In this document: positions 27,035 through 36,127 of the stretch, piece by piece | How the letters are laid out: every line of letters starts with the position of its first letter | Numbering within the stretch: position 1 is the first letter of the stretch | Assembly (NCBI GenBank): GCA_016716085.1 | Contig: JADJWY010000008.1 | Location: 448,291-512,290 of the forward strand | Direction of reading: 5' to 3' | Length of the DNA stretch: 64,000 bases | Source of the DNA: Hahellaceae bacterium | Lineage (GTDB): Bacteria; Pseudomonadota; Gammaproteobacteria; Pseudomonadales; Oleiphilaceae | Notes under the pieces: generated by a model | What the model was told of the DNA's origin: nothing | Database searches by the model: none | The model's input: the letters and a program-made list of their open reading frames with translations, nothing else | Program-made: the position numbers and the translations under genes

Positions 27035-28957
27035 TCAGCCGCCCATCGCTTCCAGTTCGAGCCAGCGTTCCATCGCCTGCTCCAGCTCAACCTCGGCATC
27101 GCTCAGCGCCTTTAAACACGCCTGAACGGAGGCGTTGTCTCCCGCATAGAACTCCGGTGCGCTGACTTTTTCGTGAAGCGTGGCTAATTTTGCCTCCAAC
27201 TGTTCGATGCGCTCCGGCAGACTCTCCAGCTCACGCTGAAGCTTGTAGCTGAGTTTGGCCGGTTTAGTCTTGGCGCCAGAGGCAACTTCCGGTTTCGCCG
27301 CGGGCGCTTCCGTCCTGGTGGGTGCGGCCACAGATGATGTGGCTTTCGCTGTTGCCCGGCAGTCGACAAAGCCTTTGCCCTGACGCATCCAGTCATCATA
27401 GCCGCCCACGTATTCGGCAATCTTGCCCTGTCCTTCAAATGCCAGTGTGGTCGTCACCACCTGTTCCAGAAACTCCCGGTCGTGGCTGACAATCAGCAGA
27501 CTGCCCGCATAGTCACATAACAGTTCTTCCAGTAACTCGAGCGTCTCCATATCCAGGTCATTTGTCGGTTCGTCCATTACGATCAGGTTGGCCGGCTTGC
27601 TGAACAACTTGGCCAGCATCAGGCGATTCCGCTCCCCACCTGACAGTGCTTCCACAGGGGTGCGGCAGCGCTGGGGTGGAAACAGAAAGTCGCCGAGGTA
27701 GGCAATGATGTGTTTTCGCTTTCCATTCAACTCAATAAAGTCAGAGCCTTCGCAGACGTTATCCTGAACACTCTTCTTCAGATCAAGCTGATCCCTCAAT
27801 TGATCAAAATAGGCGATCTGCAACTGGGTTCCCTGCCGCACCTCGCCAGAGCCAGGTGTCAATTGACCCAATAGCAGGCGAATCAGTGTCGACTTACCTG
27901 CGCCATTACCGCCCAGAATCCCGACACGCTCCCCCCGCATCATCACATAATTGAAATCCCTTATAATCGGTTGATCGGGTGTGTAGGCAAAGTTAAGATG
28001 ACGCGCCTCCAGGACCAGTTTGCCACTCTTGCTGGCAGTCTCCAGCTCCAGGGTAACGGTTCCCTGATGTTCGCGGCGGTCGGCACGTTCACGCCGCAGC
28101 GCCTTCAGCGCCCTGACGCGCCCCTCGTTACGTGTGCGCCGCGCCTTGATACCCTGGCGTATCCAGACCTCCTCTTCGGCCAGCTTCTTGTCAAACAGGG
28201 CTTGGGCCTTCGCTTCATCCTCCAGGCGCTTCTCGCGGTTATCCAGGTAGGTCTGGTAGCTGCCTTTGAGTGAAAACAGTTGGCCGCGGTCCAACTCAAC
28301 CACCCGATTCACGATGTGTCCAAGGAAGCGCCGGTCGTGCGTGACAACGATCACGGTACCCCGGTACCCGGCAATAAAGGTTTCCAGCCATTCAATCGCG
28401 GGGATGTCTAAATGGTTGGTCGGTTCGTCCAGCATTAAAACATCAGGATTGGCCACCAATGCCTTGCCGAGCAGCACCCGACGCCGCCATCCACCGGAGA
28501 GATCCCGGAGTCGCGCTTCAGGATCAAGTTCCAAACGTGAAATGGTTGCCTCAACGCGCTGATTCAATGACCAGGCATCATGCAGATCCATTTCAGCGTG
28601 GAGGGCGCTCAGACGCTCCAGATCCATCTCGCTGTGCGCATGGGAAAGTGCATGGTAGTCGCGCAATAGCTGGGCACTTTTAGGCAATCCGCTGGCGACG
28701 ATATTAAACACGGTCTCATCTGAGCGCTCAGGAAGGTGCTGATCCAGAAAGCCCAATACGACACCGTCTTCCTGAATAACCAGGCCACTGTCCGGTTCAA
28801 CGGCACCTGCCAGCACTTTGAGCAGGGTTGACTTGCCCTCACCATTGCGACCGACCAGCGCGATTTTCTCACCTTCCTGAATTGAGAGCGAAACATCATC
28901 CAACAACGGTTTTAAACCGTAGGCCAACGAAACGTGATCCAGGGTGAGCAGAGGCAT
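27035..28957 (-). CDS. uup: Uup: ABC-F family ATPase
   Basis: A 640-residue protein with two ABC ATPase cassettes. Walker A motifs are GRNGEGKST (36-44) and GGNGAGKST (about 350), signatures are LSGGWRRR and LSGGERNR, and both Walker B motifs end in LDEPTNHLD/MDEPTNDLD. The inter-domain linker is rich in Arg/Lys (RRTRNEGRVRALKALRRER) and the C-terminal coiled coil (about 565-635) is characteristic of Uup, which binds branched DNA or ribosomes and reduces transposon excision. There are no membrane segments. The length agrees with Uup and is longer than EttA. Confidence 0.9.
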   Translation of the reverse strand: MPLLTLDHVSLAYGLKPLLDDVSLSIQEGEKIALVGRNGEGKSTLLKVLAGAVEPDSGLVIQEDGVVLGFLDQHLPERSDETVFNIVASGLPKSAQLLRDYHALSHAHSEMDLERLSALHAEMDLHDAWSLNQRVEATISRLELDPEARLRDLSGGWRRRVLLGKALVANPDVLMLDEPTNHLDIPAIEWLETFIAGYRGTVIVVTHDRRFLGHIVNRVVELDRGQLFSLKGSYQTYLDNREKRLEDEAKAQALFDKKLAEEEVWIRQGIKARRTRNEGRVRALKALRRERADRREHQGTVTLELETASKSGKLVLEARHLNFAYTPDQPIIRDFNYVMMRGERVGILGGNGAGKSTLIRLLLGQLTPGSGEVRQGTQLQIAYFDQLRDQLDLKKSVQDNVCEGSDFIELNGKRKHIIAYLGDFLFPPQRCRTPVEALSGGERNRLMLAKLFSKPANLIVMDEPTNDLDMETLELLEELLCDYAGSLLIVSHDREFLEQVVTTTLAFEGQGKIAEYVGGYDDWMRQGKGFVDCRATAKATSSVAAPTRTEAPAAKPEVASGAKTKPAKLSYKLQRELESLPERIEQLEAKLATLHEKVSAPEFYAGDNASVQACLKALSDAEVELEQAMERWLELEAMGG

Positions 28958-29034
28958 GAGTGAAATCCGACAATCAAAAAAAGGGGGCTAGTATACGCTT
29001 TTTTTGCGGTCGGTTCGTATCATTCAGTGGAAAC

Positions 29035-29463
29035 TCAGACAGTCTTGAGCAGTTGAATACTGAGCTTTACAAAATCTGCCGAGGTGAGAATGCCAACGAC
29101 TTTGCCATGGTCCAGGACTGGCAGGCAGCCATGCTTGCAGTCGATAAAGTAATGGCCTGCCTCAAGCAGGGGAAGGAGGGGTTGGATGGTTTCGGCATCC
29201 CTTTCCACAATGGTTTCAACCAGGCGTTTGGATTCCTGGTTGTCCATCTCATCCAAGCCAAACTTATTCGCAATATTGAAGGCTTCCCGCAACATGGTTT
29301 TCTGTGTCAAAACACCCACAAACGTCCCCGTCGCGTCAACGACTGGCAGGTGGCGGATATGGTTATCCCGCATCAGTTGGCGGGCATGGGCAATCGTGTC
29401 GCTGGCGAGGCAGGTGATGACGCTGCGGGCCATGATGTCGGCAGCGATTTGGGGTTTGCTCAT
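29035..29463 (-). CDS. CBS-domain pair protein
   Basis: A 142-residue protein consisting of two CBS motifs: ADIMARSVITCLASDTIAHA then DNHIRHLPVVDATGTFVGVLT, and ETIQPLLPLLEAGHY then GCLPVLDHGKVVGILTSADFV. CBS pairs bind adenine nucleotides or other ligands and usually regulate a partner. No catalytic domain is attached. It stands alone on the - strand between uup and the ComEA-like gene, with a 77-base gap to uup. Its regulatory target cannot be inferred. Confidence 0.85.
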   Translation of the reverse strand: MSKPQIAADIMARSVITCLASDTIAHARQLMRDNHIRHLPVVDATGTFVGVLTQKTMLREAFNIANKFGLDEMDNQESKRLVETIVERDAETIQPLLPLLEAGHYFIDCKHGCLPVLDHGKVVGILTSADFVKLSIQLLKTV

Positions 29464-29611
29464 GGATCAACCTTTAAAGACATACATTGAGACACTCATT
29501 ATAGTTCGGGTTCTACCATCATGCCTTAATATGATTCATATATCGCACTCTGAATTGGAATTGGCCAGAAACTTTTATACGGCAGAACGGCTAATCAAAA
29601 TTAATCGTCAC

Positions 29612-29887
29612 TCATTTAAGGGTGATTCGTTTTCGATTCTTTTCGACAATCCGTTGACTGATTCCACTCACCAAAGCGAGCTCGTCGATGGATTTGAAAG
29701 GCCCGTTTTCCAATCGAAACAGGATGATGTTGCGCGCTTTCGCGGGACCTACGCCGCTCAGCGTTTCGGCAAGTTTTTCCGTCGATGCTGTATTCAGGTT
29801 GACGCGCGTCTGCGGGTCGGCTCGGGTGTGAAAGCTGAGCAGTATGCCTAGCAAGATACATAGAACTAAATGTGATCGCGGCGACAT
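29612..29887 (-). CDS. ComEA-like helix-hairpin-helix protein
   Basis: A 91-residue protein with a signal peptide (LVLCILLGILLSFHTRA) and one ComEA-type helix-hairpin-helix pair: VNLNTASTEKLAETLSGVG, AKARNIILFR, FKSIDELALVSGIS. This is the short ComEA form that binds DNA in the periplasm and in competent bacteria pulls incoming DNA through the outer membrane. No other competence gene is nearby, and similar small proteins are widespread in non-competent species. The 163 bases between it and mvaT hold AT-rich divergent promoter sequence. Confidence 0.85.
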   Translation of the reverse strand: MSPRSHLVLCILLGILLSFHTRADPQTRVNLNTASTEKLAETLSGVGPAKARNIILFRLENGPFKSIDELALVSGISQRIVEKNRKRITLK

Positions 29888-30050
29888 GCATTGAATCCTC
29901 CTTGATGCAATGGGTGAAACATTATATATAAAACAAAATGATTTTTAAATTTATAAATCCTGCTATTATTAAGCAATTACCTTAATTGATATTCATGTTG
30001 ATTAAGGAAGAGCGTGAACATTTAATGATTACTTACATCGAGAGGAATGC

Positions 30051-30437
30051 ATGAGCAAATATGCCAGTTATGTTGAAACCATGGATGCGTTGGAAGAATT
30101 AAAGCGCAAAGCAGCCCTTCTCGAGAAAGATGAATCCGTTCAAAAAGTGATTGGCTTTCAAGCCAAGCTCAATGACCTGATGGAGAAATATAAAGTTTCT
30201 CGTGCAGATGTTTTACAAATGTGGGGCGTTGAGGAAAAAATTTCCAAAGCAACCAAAACGCCTAAATCAGCCAAGCCAGCAAAAGCGGGTGACAAGCGTT
30301 TTCAGGCGCGTCCCTTAAAAACCTACAAGAACCCACACACCGGCGAAGTCGTCAAAACCAAAGGCGGCAATCACAAAGTGCTGAATGCCTGGCGTGAAAC
30401 CTACGGGAAGGATGTGATAGACGCTTGGATGGTCTGA
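30051..30437 (+). CDS. mvaT: MvaT-family H-NS-like xenogeneic silencer
   Basis: A 128-residue protein. The N-terminal coiled-coil oligomerisation region (about 1-62) is followed by a basic Lys/Ala/Pro linker (about 65-85) and the MvaT DNA-binding domain TYKNPHTGEVVKTKGGNHK (about 93-111) and LNAWRETYG. This is the characteristic AT-hook-like MvaT/TurA pattern, which silences AT-rich foreign DNA. The start follows GAGAGGA at 4 bases. The upstream 29,925-30,010 region is very AT-rich and could bind MvaT itself (inference). It sits directly next to the AT-rich O-antigen locus, a natural target for such a silencer. Confidence 0.93.
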   Translation: MSKYASYVETMDALEELKRKAALLEKDESVQKVIGFQAKLNDLMEKYKVSRADVLQMWGVEEKISKATKTPKSAKPAKAGDKRFQARPLKTYKNPHTGEVVKTKGGNHKVLNAWRETYGKDVIDAWMV

Positions 30438-30550
30438 CATCCTCGCGCAGGACGATCCTGAGGGGCTGGCTGTCGAGCATAAAAGCTCAAAAGATGTGCA
30501 GCCTCCATTAAAGTTTTCTAAAAAACGTGCATTAGTCACAAAAGCTTTCC

Positions 30551-30582
30551 TATAATCGGGGCATTGTCGATTTCGGTAGGGT
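30551..30582 (+). promoter_or_regulatory. promoter -10 box and ops-like element upstream of the wzi operon
   Basis: A perfect TATAAT lies at 30551-30556, though no good -35 box is found 16-18 bases upstream. About 18 bases downstream, inside the predicted leader RNA, CGGTAGGGT (30574-30582) matches 8 of 9 positions of the ops core CGGTAGYGT that pauses RNA polymerase and recruits RfaH at polysaccharide operons. Position in an untranslated leader of a long polysaccharide operon fits an ops role. RfaH itself is not in the window. Confidence 0.4.
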
Positions 30583-30648
30583 CGATGCGTTGGCGATCTG
30601 ATCGCTGCTTAACGTTGCTGAATATAGAAGAATAAAATTAACCCGCTG

Positions 30649-30660
30649 CAGTGCTCTGGT
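30649..30660 (+). promoter_or_regulatory. JUMPstart-like 12-mer immediately before wzi
   Basis: CAGTGCTCTGGT is an exact match to the first 12 bases of the JUMPstart consensus found upstream of many polysaccharide gene clusters. It ends 6 bases before the wzi GTG. In classical JUMPstart the ops element is at the 3' end of the same 39-base block. Here the ops-like element is about 67 bases upstream, so the order is reversed. A chance match cannot be excluded. Confidence 0.45.
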
Positions 30661-30666
30661 GTATTC

Positions 30667-32166
30667 GTGAAGTCTCGTTGTCCGCGTGTCTGCGCAGTCA
30701 GTTTTTTCATTTTTTCCTTGGTGGTCCTATCTGTGACCGCTAAGGCAGCCCCGTGGGTAACGCCTGACGATGTCTCAGCACGTTTGTCACTGACAGCGTT
30801 GGTCGACGCAGGCGTAATGCGCTTGAATATCGCCACGTGGCCCATCGCCTGGGCAAGTATTGATCGTGAATTGACGCGAGTTGATGAGACGCGCCTGTCA
30901 TCTCCTGGGCTGCGACGGGCCTATCGCCACCTGGTGTTCGAAGTGTCTCGGGTTAAGCAGAACAGTGTTTTAGCCGAGGCGGGCCTGCGTGCCAGCAATG
31001 AAAGCCCCTATTTAAATGGCTTTGGCGATACCCAACACGAAAAGAATGAAGCGTGGCTCCAACTGGAAGGGCGCGGTCGCCATTGGGCGGGGGCACTCAA
31101 GGTAACCGCACTGGAAGGGAATTATGATGACGTGCCTCATGCGCGTCTTGATGGGTCCTACCTGGCGTTTCTGGCGGGAAACTGGGTGATCGGCGCGGGC
31201 GCAGTCGAAAGATGGTGGGGGCCCGGCTGGAGCAATGCCTTGTCGCTCTCTACGAATGCCCATCCCGTGCCAGGACTGTTTTTGCGACGACTTGCCGATG
31301 ACGCACCCGAGTCCCCATGGTTTTCCTGGATGGGGCCTGTCAGTTTTGAGGCTTTTATGGGGCAGTTGGAAGAAGATCGGTATGTTTCCGACGCTAAATT
31401 CCTTGGTCTGCGCTTTTCCATGCAACCCTTCGCGGGCCTTGAGTTGGGCTTCTTCCGTAATGCCCAGTGGGGTGGAGAAGGTCGCCCACAAAGCCTGTCG
31501 AGTCTGTTTGATTTGTTGCTCGGCCGGGATAACTTTTCCGCTGAGGATGAAGGAAAGTCAACAGAGCCGGGCAATCAGATTGCCGGTGTGGATGCGCGTT
31601 ACTCGCTAGGGCGCTGGGGGCTCCCGCTGGCCCTTTACATGCAATTTTACGGAGAAGACGAAGCCAACCTCATTCCCAGCAAGCGTGCCTGGATTTTGGG
31701 TGGAGAAGGCAGCGTGTATATTCCGTCAGGCGATTTGTTGAAAGTGTGGGTTGAATATACCAACACCATCGCCGGCGGCCTTGAAGGCACGCCGAAATAT
31801 AATACCGCCTACAATCATTCTATTTACAAAAGCGGGTATCGTTTCGGTGGACGAAATCTAGGGAGTGCTTTTGATAGTGATAGCGAAGTGTTTACACTGG
31901 GCACGCTCTATCAAACGAGCCGGCAGGCTCTGATCGGCGGGCATTTCGACGTTCTCAAACTGAATAAGGCGGGTGATCTTCGGACCGCTGCGCCGGGTGG
32001 CGAGTTTTACCAGACGGACACCTGGTCAGCGACTGGGTTTTATCAAAATAATTGGCGCCAGTGGCAATATACCGCTGGCCTGACCGTCTACGGCGACCAG
32101 ATTGCTACGCAACTCGCCAATAGCGGAGATTTTCGCATTTTTGTTGAAGGAGTTTATCGATTTTGA
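30667..32166 (+). CDS. wzi: Wzi-family capsule assembly outer-membrane protein
   Basis: A 499-residue protein with a signal peptide (VSFFIFSLVVLSVTAKA), an N-terminal helical segment (APWVTPDDVSARLSLTALVDAGV) and an 18-strand-type barrel. Wzi-family marks are VERWWGPGWSNALSLSTNAHPVPGL near residues 178-202 and FEAFMGQLEEDRYV near 226-239. Wzi is a surface lectin-like barrel that holds capsule chains at the outer membrane. It opens the polysaccharide operon behind the JUMPstart-like element. The GTG start has no clear Shine-Dalgarno sequence. The stop overlaps the next start (TGATG). Confidence 0.88.
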   Translation: MKSRCPRVCAVSFFIFSLVVLSVTAKAAPWVTPDDVSARLSLTALVDAGVMRLNIATWPIAWASIDRELTRVDETRLSSPGLRRAYRHLVFEVSRVKQNSVLAEAGLRASNESPYLNGFGDTQHEKNEAWLQLEGRGRHWAGALKVTALEGNYDDVPHARLDGSYLAFLAGNWVIGAGAVERWWGPGWSNALSLSTNAHPVPGLFLRRLADDAPESPWFSWMGPVSFEAFMGQLEEDRYVSDAKFLGLRFSMQPFAGLELGFFRNAQWGGEGRPQSLSSLFDLLLGRDNFSAEDEGKSTEPGNQIAGVDARYSLGRWGLPLALYMQFYGEDEANLIPSKRAWILGGEGSVYIPSGDLLKVWVEYTNTIAGGLEGTPKYNTAYNHSIYKSGYRFGGRNLGSAFDSDSEVFTLGTLYQTSRQALIGGHFDVLKLNKAGDLRTAAPGGEFYQTDTWSATGFYQNNWRQWQYTAGLTVYGDQIATQLANSGDFRIFVEGVYRF

Positions 32167-35156
32167 TGCGCACAGTTGCTTACACGGCTGGACTGTTGGT
32201 CTCAATGGCTACCATGTTGGGGGGGGCAAGTAATGCTCATGCGGTCACGCCGACCCAGGACCAGATCGACCAATTCATGGCGCTGCCTGAGGCTCAGCGT
32301 AACGCATTGGCAGCGCAATATGGCATCAGCCTGCCATCGAATCGTTCCAGCGCTTCCTCCTCTCAGCGTGTTACCGATGTGCCGGTGGTGAAGCCGCTGC
32401 AAGGGCAGGCGCAACAGGGTTATCCGCAAGGCTATCCTTACGGGTATCCGCAGAACTATCCCCAAAGCGGGAACCCTGTATATGGTAGCTATCCGTCAGG
32501 GTACGGTGCCTATGGTGCAGGCTACCCGGCACAAGGCGCCTATTTCTCGGCTCAGCCCTATCCCTATGGTGCGGCACCCCCAAACACGGGGGCTTCACCC
32601 TATCATCAGGGGTATTATGGTGGCGCGGCACCCGCTCCTTACTCAAATTATTATGGCGCCAGCCCTTATGGTAGCTACTCTCAGGGAATGACCGCGCCTC
32701 CGGGCATGGCGGGGGTGTATGGTCAACCGACTTTAATCAATCAGCCGACAAACGATCAGTCGATGAGCTCCCAGCAGATGGCAGCGCCGTCGTCAGTTTC
32801 AGGTACCTACCCGCCGGGTCAACAAGCGTCTGGATTGCTACAGTCGCCAGCCGGAGCGCAGCAAATGCCTGGGCTCAATCCTGCGTTAGGGCGTGCCCAG
32901 GCGACACCTGGTGGTTATTCCCAATTTTCCAATCCGCCCACTGTTGCAGGCCCTGGATTGTCGCAAGGCGCACCGTGGACCTATGAATTACCCTTGCGTC
33001 CTTTTGGCTATGACCTTTTCGCAGCGCAGCCCACGACGTTTGCGCCTGTGACAGAAATACCGGTGCCCTCTGAATATAAATTGGGGCCTGGCGATGTGGT
33101 TAAAATTCAGTTATTTGGCAAAGAAAACAAAGAATTTGAATTGCAGATAAACCGTGAAGGCGTGCTGCAGTTGCCAGAGCTTGGCCCGATGTCCGTGGCC
33201 GGGATGTCCTTTGACGATCTTAAGTCCTACATCGCCCGTCAGGTCTCCGAGCGATTCATTGGGGTAGAGAGTAGTGTCTCGCTGGGTGAGCTGCGCAGTA
33301 TCCGCATATTCGTGCTGGGTGACTCCCGTACACCGGGATCTTATTCGGTTAGTGCGCTGTCAACCATGACCAACGCGCTGTATGTCAGCGGTGGTGTGCT
33401 TGAAAGCGGCTCACTGCGTCGGGTGCAGTTGAAACGAGGCGGCAAGATCATAGCGGAACTGGATTTATACGACCTTTTATTGAGTGGCGATACCCGCAAC
33501 GACCTCCGCTTACAGGCGGGGGACGCGGTGTTTATCCCGCCCGTTGGCGAAACCGTTGCCATCCAGGGGAAAGTGCGGCGCCCTGCGATCTACGAGCTTA
33601 AGGGTGAGCGCAATGTGGATGAAGTTATCCAGCTGGCCGGCGGGTTGCTGCCTGATGCCAATCTGCAGGTCACCAAGGTCACACGGGTGAAGTCCGGGCA
33701 GAACACGGAGGTGGTGGATATCGATTTGTCGCTGGATAAGGGACGCCTTTTCGCCGTTCGTAACGGGGATACGGTCACTATTCAAGGGGTTAATGAGCTG
33801 TCAGAAGGCTATGTCGGGCTTTACGGTGAGATTGTTCGGCCGGGGTTTTATACCTGGAAACCGGGGCTGAGGATTTCCGATGTGATTCCGTCGCTACGAC
33901 TCGATGTTAAGGCCAGCGCGGATCTTGGTTATGCGCTGCTGGTGCGAGAGATTAATTCTCAACGTAATATCACCACCTATGCGATTAATCTGGCAGAGGC
34001 CATCAGCAACCCCGCATCGCCGGACAATCTGGAGTTAAAAGAGCTGGATCGTGTGCTGGTCTTCCCGCGCGGTTTCCCGAAAGAGCCTATGCTACAACCT
34101 GTTTTGATGAAGCTGGCCCAGCAAGCCCGCCCAGGTGAAGCGCAAAAAATAATCGAAATTGCCGGAGAGGTGCCGTTTCCTGGCTACTACCCTCTGCCTG
34201 AGAATCAAAGTACTCAAAATGTCCTGCTGGCCGCTGGTGGTCTGGGGGATGCAGCGTATACGCTTAACACCGAAGTTGCCCGATATCGGGCCGGTGAGGA
34301 TGGGGGGGTCAAAACCGAAATCATGAACCTCAATTTAGATCGCTTGCTCAAAGGGGAGGAAAGCTTCCAGTTTCTCGGGCGTGATCATATTCTGGTTAAA
34401 CGGTTACCTGATTATGCAATGCGTATGCAGGTGAAGGTTGAAGGTGAGGTACGCTTTCCCGGCACATATACATTGACGCGTGGGCAAACTTTATCTGATT
34501 TGTTAGAACGCGCGGGTGGACTTACCGGTGTCGCCTTTCCAGAGGGAGCGGTTTTTACGCGAATAAAATTAGCGGAGATCGAAGCTGAAAGGCTGGTTGA
34601 AGCTGAAAAACGACTCCAGAAAGATTTATCGGCGCTGCAATTAGAGGCCGCGAATGCTCAGAAAGCAGCGCCTCAGGATACCGAGACACTGGAATCCCTG
34701 TTGGCCGATGTTCGCTCTTCCAAACCCCTGGGACGTCTGGTAGTCGACCTGAATGCGGTGCAACAAGGCGACCCGAATCAAAACGTTGTCCTTCAGGACG
34801 GTGATATTTTAAAGGTACCTCAGATGACACAGTCCGTCTCCGTCATCGGTGAGGTTCAGTTTGCGACAAGCCATCTGTTCAGCGAGTCGCTGAGTGTTAA
34901 CGACTATATCATTCGCAGTGGCGGTGAAACCAAACTTGCTGACACATCGCGTATTTATGTTGTGCGAGCTAACGGCTCAGTCTGGCTACCCGATTCCAGT
35001 GGGTGGTTTGGCGATTCTGAGGATCGTCTGCACCGGGGAGACACGATTGTTGTGCCTATGGAAACAGATCGCCTGAACAAGTTGCAGTTGTGGACAAATA
35101 TCAGTCAGATTATGTATCAGATAGCCTTGGGCGCTGCCGCGGTGGGGAGTCTGTGA
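32166..35156 (+). CDS. multi-SLBB polysaccharide export protein (Wza-like) with low-complexity insert
   Basis: About 996 residues, far longer than Escherichia coli Wza (about 380). A signal peptide ends in ASNAHA without a lipobox Cys. A short helical segment follows, then a Tyr/Pro/Gly/Gln-rich low-complexity region (about residues 79-205), the poly-export domain (EYKLGPGDVVKIQLFGKEN near 300), and about five SLBB domains, for example VAIQGKVRRPAIYELKG, AGEVPFPGYYPL, VEGEVRFPGTYTLTRGQ and VIGEVQFATSHLF. A hydrophobic C-terminus follows. By family it forms the outer-membrane export channel. It overlaps wzi by 1 base and wzz by 4 bases. Function of the low-complexity insert is unknown. Confidence 0.85.
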   Translation: MRTVAYTAGLLVSMATMLGGASNAHAVTPTQDQIDQFMALPEAQRNALAAQYGISLPSNRSSASSSQRVTDVPVVKPLQGQAQQGYPQGYPYGYPQNYPQSGNPVYGSYPSGYGAYGAGYPAQGAYFSAQPYPYGAAPPNTGASPYHQGYYGGAAPAPYSNYYGASPYGSYSQGMTAPPGMAGVYGQPTLINQPTNDQSMSSQQMAAPSSVSGTYPPGQQASGLLQSPAGAQQMPGLNPALGRAQATPGGYSQFSNPPTVAGPGLSQGAPWTYELPLRPFGYDLFAAQPTTFAPVTEIPVPSEYKLGPGDVVKIQLFGKENKEFELQINREGVLQLPELGPMSVAGMSFDDLKSYIARQVSERFIGVESSVSLGELRSIRIFVLGDSRTPGSYSVSALSTMTNALYVSGGVLESGSLRRVQLKRGGKIIAELDLYDLLLSGDTRNDLRLQAGDAVFIPPVGETVAIQGKVRRPAIYELKGERNVDEVIQLAGGLLPDANLQVTKVTRVKSGQNTEVVDIDLSLDKGRLFAVRNGDTVTIQGVNELSEGYVGLYGEIVRPGFYTWKPGLRISDVIPSLRLDVKASADLGYALLVREINSQRNITTYAINLAEAISNPASPDNLELKELDRVLVFPRGFPKEPMLQPVLMKLAQQARPGEAQKIIEIAGEVPFPGYYPLPENQSTQNVLLAAGGLGDAAYTLNTEVARYRAGEDGGVKTEIMNLNLDRLLKGEESFQFLGRDHILVKRLPDYAMRMQVKVEGEVRFPGTYTLTRGQTLSDLLERAGGLTGVAFPEGAVFTRIKLAEIEAERLVEAEKRLQKDLSALQLEAANAQKAAPQDTETLESLLADVRSSKPLGRLVVDLNAVQQGDPNQNVVLQDGDILKVPQMTQSVSVIGEVQFATSHLFSESLSVNDYIIRSGGETKLADTSRIYVVRANGSVWLPDSSGWFGDSEDRLHRGDTIVVPMETDRLNKLQLWTNISQIMYQIALGAAAVGSL

Positions 35157-36127
35157 TTGTGAATAACTTAAATCAAACTTCTTCATGTGGAGGTAAAACT
35201 GTTAAGGCCTCCGTCTCATCAAATGAAATAGAGTTAGTTGAGCTTTGGTCCACCATTTGGCGCGGTAAGCTAATAGTATTAGCTACAGTATTTTTGTTTT
35301 CTATAGCCTCCGTTTTTTATGCCTTATCGTTACCAAATATTTATAAGAGCTCAGTTGTGTTAGCTCCTGCTCAAGGCGGTAAAAATGGAGGGATTGGGGC
35401 TCTCGCTGGACAGTTTGGTGGTCTGGCATCTCTAGCTGGAATAAATCTGGCTAGCGGGACTGTGAATAAGGCTAGTGAAGCCCTAGAAATTATAAAGAGT
35501 TGGGCATTCATTGAAGAATTTGTATTGCAATATGAGTTAGCCAGGGATGTTTTTGCTGCTAGAGGGTGGAACCAGGAAACTGACGAATTGATATACGACC
35601 CTAACTTGTACGATAAAGACTCCAACAAATGGATTCGAATACCCTTGGAAGGTAGAAAGTCCGAGCCAAGTTCATGGGAGTTATACCTTCAATTCTCCAG
35701 TTATATGAGCATTAGTGAGGATCAAAAAACGGGTTTTGTTACCTTGTCGATAGAGTTTTATTCGCCAAAAATTGCCAAAAAATGGGTTGATTCACTAGTC
35801 GAGAAAATTAATTTTAAACTGAAGACTCGTGATGCCGAAGAAGCTAAAAGAAACATCGCGTTTCTTGAAAAGCAGATCAAAGAAACGTCGCTCACAAGTA
35901 TGCAAACTGTTTTTTATCAGCTGATAGAAGAACAGACGAAAACATTAATGCTTACTGAAGGCGCACAAGAGTATGTCTTTAAAACAGTTAGTGAAGCTCG
36001 AATCTCAGAAGAACGATCAAGGCCTAAGCGAGCGCTGATATGCGTTGTAGGGGCTTTTCTTGGGGGAGCTGTCGGGATTTTAATTGTGTTGGTTAGAATT
36101 TTAATAAGGAAAAATATTAATGCCTAA
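35153..36127 (+). CDS. wzz: Wzz-type polysaccharide chain-length determinant (PCP)
   Basis: About 324 residues with two membrane helices (about 38-60 and 295-318) flanking a periplasmic domain, the standard PCP-1 layout. The second helix is preceded by a Pro-containing RSRPKRALICVVGA motif. There is no cytoplasmic tyrosine-kinase domain, so this is Wzz-like and not Wzc-like, setting modal chain length with Wzy. GTG 35153 overlaps the export-gene stop (GTGA) behind GGGGAG; GTG 35159 is an alternative, and the frame is open further upstream to 35090. From here base composition drops visibly to AT-rich. Confidence 0.88.
   Translation: MIVNNLNQTSSCGGKTVKASVSSNEIELVELWSTIWRGKLIVLATVFLFSIASVFYALSLPNIYKSSVVLAPAQGGKNGGIGALAGQFGGLASLAGINLASGTVNKASEALEIIKSWAFIEEFVLQYELARDVFAARGWNQETDELIYDPNLYDKDSNKWIRIPLEGRKSEPSSWELYLQFSSYMSISEDQKTGFVTLSIEFYSPKIAKKWVDSLVEKINFKLKTRDAEEAKRNIAFLEKQIKETSLTSMQTVFYQLIEEQTKTLMLTEGAQEYVFKTVSEARISEERSRPKRALICVVGAFLGGAVGILIVLVRILIRKNINA

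Noticed and set aside
28960..29490. A 176-codon + strand ORF over the CBS gene
   Set aside because: The - strand CBS pair reads cleanly through the same bases with both CBS motifs; the + frame has no motif.
30437..30500. Hairpin CAGGA-cga-TCCTG after mvaT as an intrinsic terminator
   Set aside because: No T tract follows and the stem is short, so it was not called as a terminator.
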